NCBI GenBank assembly: GCA_947561715.1
Contig: OX387200.1
Location: 14,324,501-14,388,500 of the forward strand
Length of the DNA: 64,000 nucleotides
Source of the DNA: Ascidia mentula
Lineage: Eukaryota; Chordata; Ascidiacea; Phlebobranchia; Ascidiidae
Reading direction: 5' to 3'
This document shows positions 60,150 through 64,000 of this stretch, one piece after another. The position numbers and the translations under genes are program-made. Each line of letters opens with the position of its first letter. The stretch's first letter is position 1. The notes under the pieces were generated by a model. It worked only from the letters and a program-made list of their open reading frames with translations. It was not told the DNA's origin and made no database searches.

Positions 60150-60434
60150 AGGGAGGTGTATGTTAAAAAGTCGTAATGGCACAGAGATGTATCGGCATTT
60201 AACAGCGACTGAAACCTTTGATGTAACTTGTTTCCAAAAAAAGAGGTGCCGTTTTCCTTCAATCTGTCCAAGGATTGTTGTGTTCGTAAAGTTGACCTTG
60301 TGGTTCAAAATACATAGATGTTGACAGACATCCGAAGAAGGGCTCGTCATGTGCTCCTTGAGTCTCGTGACAAGGTTTCGTCTTGTCTGGCCAATGTATG
60401 TTGAACCACAAGAACACGTGTCGGTTGTATGGTG
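60150..60434 (-). pseudogene. GIY-YIG endonuclease fragment of a Penelope-like element
   Basis: A minus-strand frame opening after a TAA at 60435-60437 reads DTCSCGSTYIGQTRRN then LVTRLKEHM, followed by a Cys/His segment and a tail running into the left inverted repeat. STYIGQTRRNL..RLKEH is the GIY-YIG signature of the endonuclease C-terminal to the reverse transcriptase in Penelope-like elements. The upstream reverse transcriptase is missing, so this is a 3' remnant. Confidence 0.8.
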
Positions 60435-60575
60435 TTAGCGTTGGTTCCCGGTCCTTCAAAGGAAACAAGGTGCCTAAGTTTGTTGGTGTGAAAGACGAGA
60501 CAGATTGAAGGAAAACGGCGCCTCTCTTTTTTGGAAACAATTTACATCCAAAAATTTCAGCCGCTGTTAAATGCC

Positions 60576-60733
60576 TGTAGTGTGTTTCGCATGAGTGATT
60601 GTACAACGTGGTAGTGTCACGTGACCCCCTCTTATATAAGTGTTCACCTGTGCCGTCAAGGGCATTCTATTGCAACATACGTTAGTGTGCACCGCTGTTC
60701 CGTTCCGTTTATGTTGTGTAATAAACTACAACA
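60576..60733 (+). repeat. 5' LTR of the Gypsy-type element
   Basis: 158 bp beginning TGTAG and ending ACTACAACA, with a TATA-like CTTATATAAG inside (about 60628-60637) and AATAAA near its end, the usual U3/R signals. Confidence 0.88.
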
Positions 60734-60738
60734 ATACG

Positions 60739-60750
60739 TGGTGTCAGAAG
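60739..60750 (+). other. Primer-binding site complementary to tRNA-Leu
   Basis: TGGTGTCAGAAG, five bases after the LTR, is the exact complement of a tRNA-Leu 3' end including CCA. Leu priming is usual in several animal Gypsy lineages. Confidence 0.75.
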
Positions 60751-60799
60751 ATGGACCTCAACATATTTGCCTCGTCCACTATTTAAGAGAAAGAAGAAT

Positions 60800-61588
60800 A
60801 TGGCTTTCCAGATATCACCGCCGGAATGCTTTGATTTCAACAAGCTGGAAAGCTGGAGGACATGGATTCGCAGGTTTGGACGCTACAGATCGGCGTCTAA
60901 ATTGTCTGACGAATCAAATAAAAAGCTAACTGATACACTAATATACCTTCTCGGCGATAAGGCCGATGATATTCTTAACTCTTTTGGTTTATCTGATGAA
61001 GACGTTAAAACGTACGACATTGTAAAAAGAAAGTTTGATGAATACTTTGATGTTCGTAAGAATGTAATTTATGAACGATGCCAGTTTAATTCACGTGCGC
61101 AAAGACCTGGAGAAACTATTGATGAATTTATAACTTCACTATTTTCACTAGCCGAAAGCTGCAATTATGGCGAACTAAAAGAAGAAATGATAAGAGATCG
61201 TATTGTGTTTGGTTTGCTTGATAAAAGTTTGTCTGAGCGATTGCAACTAGATCCTAATCTAACTTTGAATAAAGCAGTGAATATGGCCAGAAATACTGAG
61301 ATTGTGAAAAAGCAGCAGGTGGAACTGCGTCGCACATCTCATTCTTATGCCGACGTTGTGCGAGTTCAACGCAAGCGCCAATCAAACACTGGAATGAAGC
61401 CAGAGAGAAGATGCCAGTGGTGTGGAAACGCGAAGGCTCACCCAAGGCAATTCTGTCGAGCGCGCAATGCTACATGTCACACGTGCAACAAGCGCGGTCA
61501 TTTCCAGTCGGTATGTAAAAGCAAATCACTTCATTTAATAGAAGAAAATAAGTTGCCTTTTGTATATTGGTGCAGCTATGTCAGGTAG
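60800..61588 (+). CDS. Gypsy-type Gag protein with two zinc-binding motifs
   Basis: An open frame of about 262 aa from ATG 60800; an earlier in-frame ATG at 60767 exists but the later one matches where relatives start (MAFQISPPECFDF). It contains the retrotransposon gag capsid-like region (FNSRAQRPGETIDEFITSL, MIRDRIVFGL) and C-terminal Cys/His motifs: CQWCG...H...C and the zinc knuckle CHTCNKRGHFQSVC. No break is visible. The downstream pol overlaps in another frame, as in frameshifting Gypsy elements. Confidence 0.85.
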   Translation: MAFQISPPECFDFNKLESWRTWIRRFGRYRSASKLSDESNKKLTDTLIYLLGDKADDILNSFGLSDEDVKTYDIVKRKFDEYFDVRKNVIYERCQFNSRAQRPGETIDEFITSLFSLAESCNYGELKEEMIRDRIVFGLLDKSLSERLQLDPNLTLNKAVNMARNTEIVKKQQVELRRTSHSYADVVRVQRKRQSNTGMKPERRCQWCGNAKAHPRQFCRARNATCHTCNKRGHFQSVCKSKSLHLIEENKLPFVYWCSYVR

Positions 61589-62711
61589 ACAGAAAAATAA
61601 CTTTTCTGTTTTTGTTTATGGCAAAACAATCAACTTCCGTATAGACACAGGTGCGGATGTAACTGCTATTTCTGTTCAACTACATAACGTTTTGGATACC
61701 CCGGAATTGCTAGCTTGCAGTGAAGTGTTGCGGGGTCGTCAAGGTGTTCGACTTTCGCTGAAAGGGAAATTCTCAGCCAACTTGGAACATGAAGGTATTT
61801 CGTCGGTACAAGATATTTACGTTGTCAAAGGATTACGGCAATCACTACTTGGTTGGCCGGCTATAGAGTCTCTCAATATTCTCAAGTCTCTTTGTGCAGT
61901 AAAATCTGAAAGTAAGTTTATTGATTTATACCCCAAGATTTTTTCGGGACTTAAATGCAGATAAGTGTATATTTTCTGCAAAACGAATCGGTTTCTTAGG
62001 TCATATCATTGATGAAAATGGTATTTATCCAGATCCTTCAAAAATAGAAGCGGTAGTGTCCATGAAACCTCCAAACGATATAACGGGATTGCGCAGGTTT
62101 TTGGGTTTAGCAAATCAACTCGCTAAATTTGTTCCCCGTTTGGCAGACACATCTAAACCGTTGTGTGGACTGTTACAGAAGGATGAACCATGGCAACGGC
62201 TTCGTCCACATGAAGAATCTTTTAAGGCAGTAAAAGAACTTCTTACGAGCGCTAACGTACTTCAACATTATGATCTTCAGGCTGAAACTGTCGTTTCTGC
62301 TGATTCGTCATCGTATGGACTAGGGGCTGTTTTATTACAGCGAAGAAACTGATGGGAAGACGGTTGAAGACGACAATTCCGTGTTGGACGTCGTCCCTTG
62401 TCCCTAACTGGTCTTATTTATCGAGTTTCAGAGCTAAAGATCTCGAAATCAAGAAAAATCAAAAGCAAAATTACGACAAGCGACATCGGGTACGGCCTCT
62501 TCCTGAACTATCCCCGGAAACGTACGCTTGGATCGGTGGAGAGGAAGGCATTGTACGTTCTCAAACCTCACTTCCTCGCTGTTACATCGTCGATACCGCA
62601 AACCGGTCATTGCGACGTAACCGTCGACACATACGACCGATTCCAGAACAACGTGAACTACGTACGCGTTCCGGTCGGTTGGTAAAACCACCCGTTCGTC
62701 TGGACTTGTAA
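61560..62711 (+). pseudogene. Gypsy-type pol remnants: protease, RT thumb/RNase H start, integrase C-terminus
   Basis: 61560-61964 reads an aspartic protease (FRIDTGADVTAIS) and then jumps at about 61940 into another frame. 61921-62352 carries the end of the reverse transcriptase and start of RNase H (GFLGHIIDENG, LRRFLGLANQL, VVSADSSSYGLGAVLLQ). 62352-62711 carries an integrase C-terminal tail (NYDKRHRV, RRNRRHIRP). The segments between, including the catalytic palm and the integrase core, are deleted. Confidence 0.85.
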
Positions 62712-62741
62712 TTCCGATTCTGCATTTTGAGGAAAGGGGGA

Positions 62742-62899
62742 TGTAGTGTGTTTCACATGAGTGTATGTACAACGTGGTAGTGTCACGTGATCCCCTCTTA
62801 TATAAGTGTTCACCTGTGCCGTCAAGGGCATTCTATTGCAACATACGTTAGTGTGCACCGCTGTTCCGTTCCGTTTATGTTGTGTAATAAACTACAACA
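62742..62899 (+). repeat. 3' LTR of the Gypsy-type element
   Basis: 158 bp matching the 5' LTR except at four positions near its start, directly after a purine tract at 62729-62741. Confidence 0.88.
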
Positions 62900-63030
62900 A
62901 CACATACATTCTTTGCCATCGCGACTTTTTAACATATAAACCTCCCTTGGTCGCTGTGTATTTTATAATTTGTTTTTCCCCTGTGTTGTTATCATTACCA
63001 CAGGCAACTCTGTTAGGCTGCTAATAACAG

Positions 63031-63304
63031 TTTTTTTTTTTGAACAAAGCACATGACATTGATCAGGAGTCTCTCATTACTGGTCAGAGTAGGTATTTTA
63101 TACAGTCCGCTATAGTTGAAGGGCTTTATGAGAAAAGGAATTTTGCGTGTGAAATGTAATTTGCAGTTATTTTGCCTAAACGCAAATCTTCAACAATGCA
63201 TTTATTGACACCCAATGTAATTAGAGAGTGATATAAAAATAAGTCGCTTGTTGAAACTTATACCATTGCAGTTGGACACGCAGAAAACCACTGTTGATAT
63301 TTAA
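63031..63304. other. Non-coding flank right of the Penelope-like remnant
   Basis: Under 300 bp of AT-rich sequence in which I see no feature. Confidence 0.4.
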
Positions 63305-63567
63305 TTAACCTACGGCCCAAAGCATGCTGGTATTCAAGCTCATGACCACGTTTTGTGACGTCTGGTCACTTGCGAAGTTGAGGCGATAATTGGGCCTAGC
63401 AGTCACGTGCTGCTTCTTCGGACTTATTCTCCAATGATTTGAAAGCTCATGGGTTGAGATGTGTGTGCGATAAAAAAACGCGTCCTCATCACGCGACTGC
63501 AACATTCTAATATGAGCGTTTAGTCTTTCCTGCTCCTGACTGCGCAGTGAAACCTTCATTCGAGACA
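63305..63567 (-). CDS. Unidentified possible exon
   Basis: A minus-strand frame of about 88 codons following a plausible acceptor (CCTACAACGCAG) and ending at a possible donor (GTTAAT) just before an in-frame TAA. Its composition looks protein-like (QEQERLNAHIRML, HELSNHWRIS, PNYRLNFASDQ) and unlike the AT-rich noise around it. I do not recognise a family. It could be one exon of a gene extending beyond the window or another transposon piece. Confidence 0.3.
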
Positions 63568-64000
63568 ACTGCGTTGTAGGTTTTTTATCATTTAGCGAAA
63601 CATCGTGAAATGTCTTTCGCACGAAACAACATAACTTACTTCCATGATACGACAGTCAAGCGATTGACGCATATGAATTTGAATACAGACAATACAATTA
63701 CTGCAAACACTTGGTTTCGGGAGAACTTTAACAAACCTCACAACTTCCGTCAAAAACCTTGGAATGCGTTGTCTTGCGAGAATATTAATTGAGATCAAAG
63801 TAAAAGGTTATAACTACATCTCTGCTTGTAAAATCGACAACCATAATTTGGACAAAGGGAGTCACAATAAGATGGAGCAAAATTGACTACTTCAAAGCAT
63901 TAAAAGGCCTACTGTTCAAGTTGCGTTACGTGCCTCTTAGCTCCCAGTTAAGAGAATGCAAAAGGGGCTCGTTGAGTTCATTGAAATAAAAACTATAACT
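63568..64000. other. Right edge of the window
   Basis: No supported gene. The short plus-strand frame at 63610-63792 is antisense to the possible exon region and has no recognisable domain. Confidence 0.35.

Larger units (their letters stand above)
60576..62899 (+). mobile_element. Deleted Gypsy-type LTR retrotransposon with intact gag
   Basis: 158-bp LTRs (TGTAGTGTG ... CTACAACA) bracket about 2.0 kb of internal sequence: a tRNA-Leu-type primer site, an intact gag, a protease, the end of the reverse transcriptase plus start of RNase H, and an integrase C-terminus, ending in a purine tract GAGGAAAGGGGGA. The palm of the reverse transcriptase, most of RNase H and the integrase core are deleted. 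The LTRs differ at four positions. It lies within the right arm of the Penelope-like inverted repeat. Confidence 0.9.
60042..63030 (-). mobile_element. Penelope-like element remnant with long inverted repeats, split by a Gypsy insertion
   Basis: The left arm (about 60042-60270) matches, inverted, a right arm that occurs in two pieces: 60500-60575 and 62901-63030. The inner match includes TTCCTTCAATCTG and TTTAACAGCG; the outer match includes GTTAAAAAGTCG, AAGGGAGG and TATAAAATACAC. The left arm has an extra insertion of about 30 bp near 60100. The spacer between the arms (60271-60499) encodes a GIY-YIG segment on the minus strand. Inverted, LTR-like ends plus GIY-YIG are typical of Penelope-like retroelements; no reverse transcriptase survives. 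Confidence 0.75.

Noticed and set aside
60259..60606. 115-codon minus-strand frame overlapping the GIY-YIG segment
   Set aside because: The GIY-YIG signature is in the neighbouring frame; this frame gives no family motif.
1..64000. Search for CRISPR arrays, bacterial operons or a compact defence system
   Set aside because: The window is eukaryotic with spliced genes; no regularly spaced repeats or such gene clusters are present.

Overview
This is a eukaryotic nuclear window, intron-rich and AT-rich, carrying animal genes. The gene set and domain layouts (CBL with TKB-RING-UBA, a PX-SH3-RhoGAP protein, DNA ligase III, GANAB, ALDH4A1, TBP, eIF3c) are metazoan. Introns are short (many 100-700 nt, two of only 55 and 59 nt) and BEL/Pao, Gypsy, Penelope-like and hAT elements are present. 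I read this as a compact invertebrate deuterostome genome, most likely an ascidian tunicate; the species is inference.

Layout. 356-6708 (-): glucosidase II alpha subunit (GANAB), 22 exons. 9951-19095 (-): CBL-family E3 ubiquitin ligase, 19 exons. 20376-20847: a small hAT element with a perfect 8-bp target duplication, inserted in an open frame. 22517-26327 (-): mitochondrial P5C dehydrogenase (ALDH4A1), 11 exons. 27155-29820 (-): TATA-binding protein, 8 exons. 31625-32144: a second hAT-type MITE with a perfect duplication. 32517-35288 (-): eIF3c in one coding exon. 36544-46691 (+): ARHGAP32/33-like PX-SH3-RhoGAP protein, 17 coding exons plus an alternative terminal exon. 48588-51065 (-): DNA ligase III in one coding exon. 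From 51.7 kb the window is largely transposon: a complete-length but broken BEL/Pao LTR retrotransposon (51773-59181, -), then an inverted-repeat structure holding a Penelope-like GIY-YIG remnant, whose right arm was split by a deleted Gypsy-type LTR element (60576-62899, +).

I built the exon models by hand from splice sites and frames. For GANAB, CBL, ALDH4A1, TBP and both ARHGAP isoforms the exon lengths sum to a multiple of three, every junction is in phase and no internal stop occurs. Predicted lengths are 985, 842, 559, 311 and 1345 (650 for the short form) residues. The host genes are unrelated housekeeping and signalling genes: glycoprotein folding, receptor down-regulation, proline catabolism, transcription and translation initiation, Rho signalling, DNA repair. 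No operon logic links them, and I see no defence or biosynthetic cluster. The most unusual content is the nested transposon structure at 60-63 kb and the alternative ends and cassette candidate of the RhoGAP gene.
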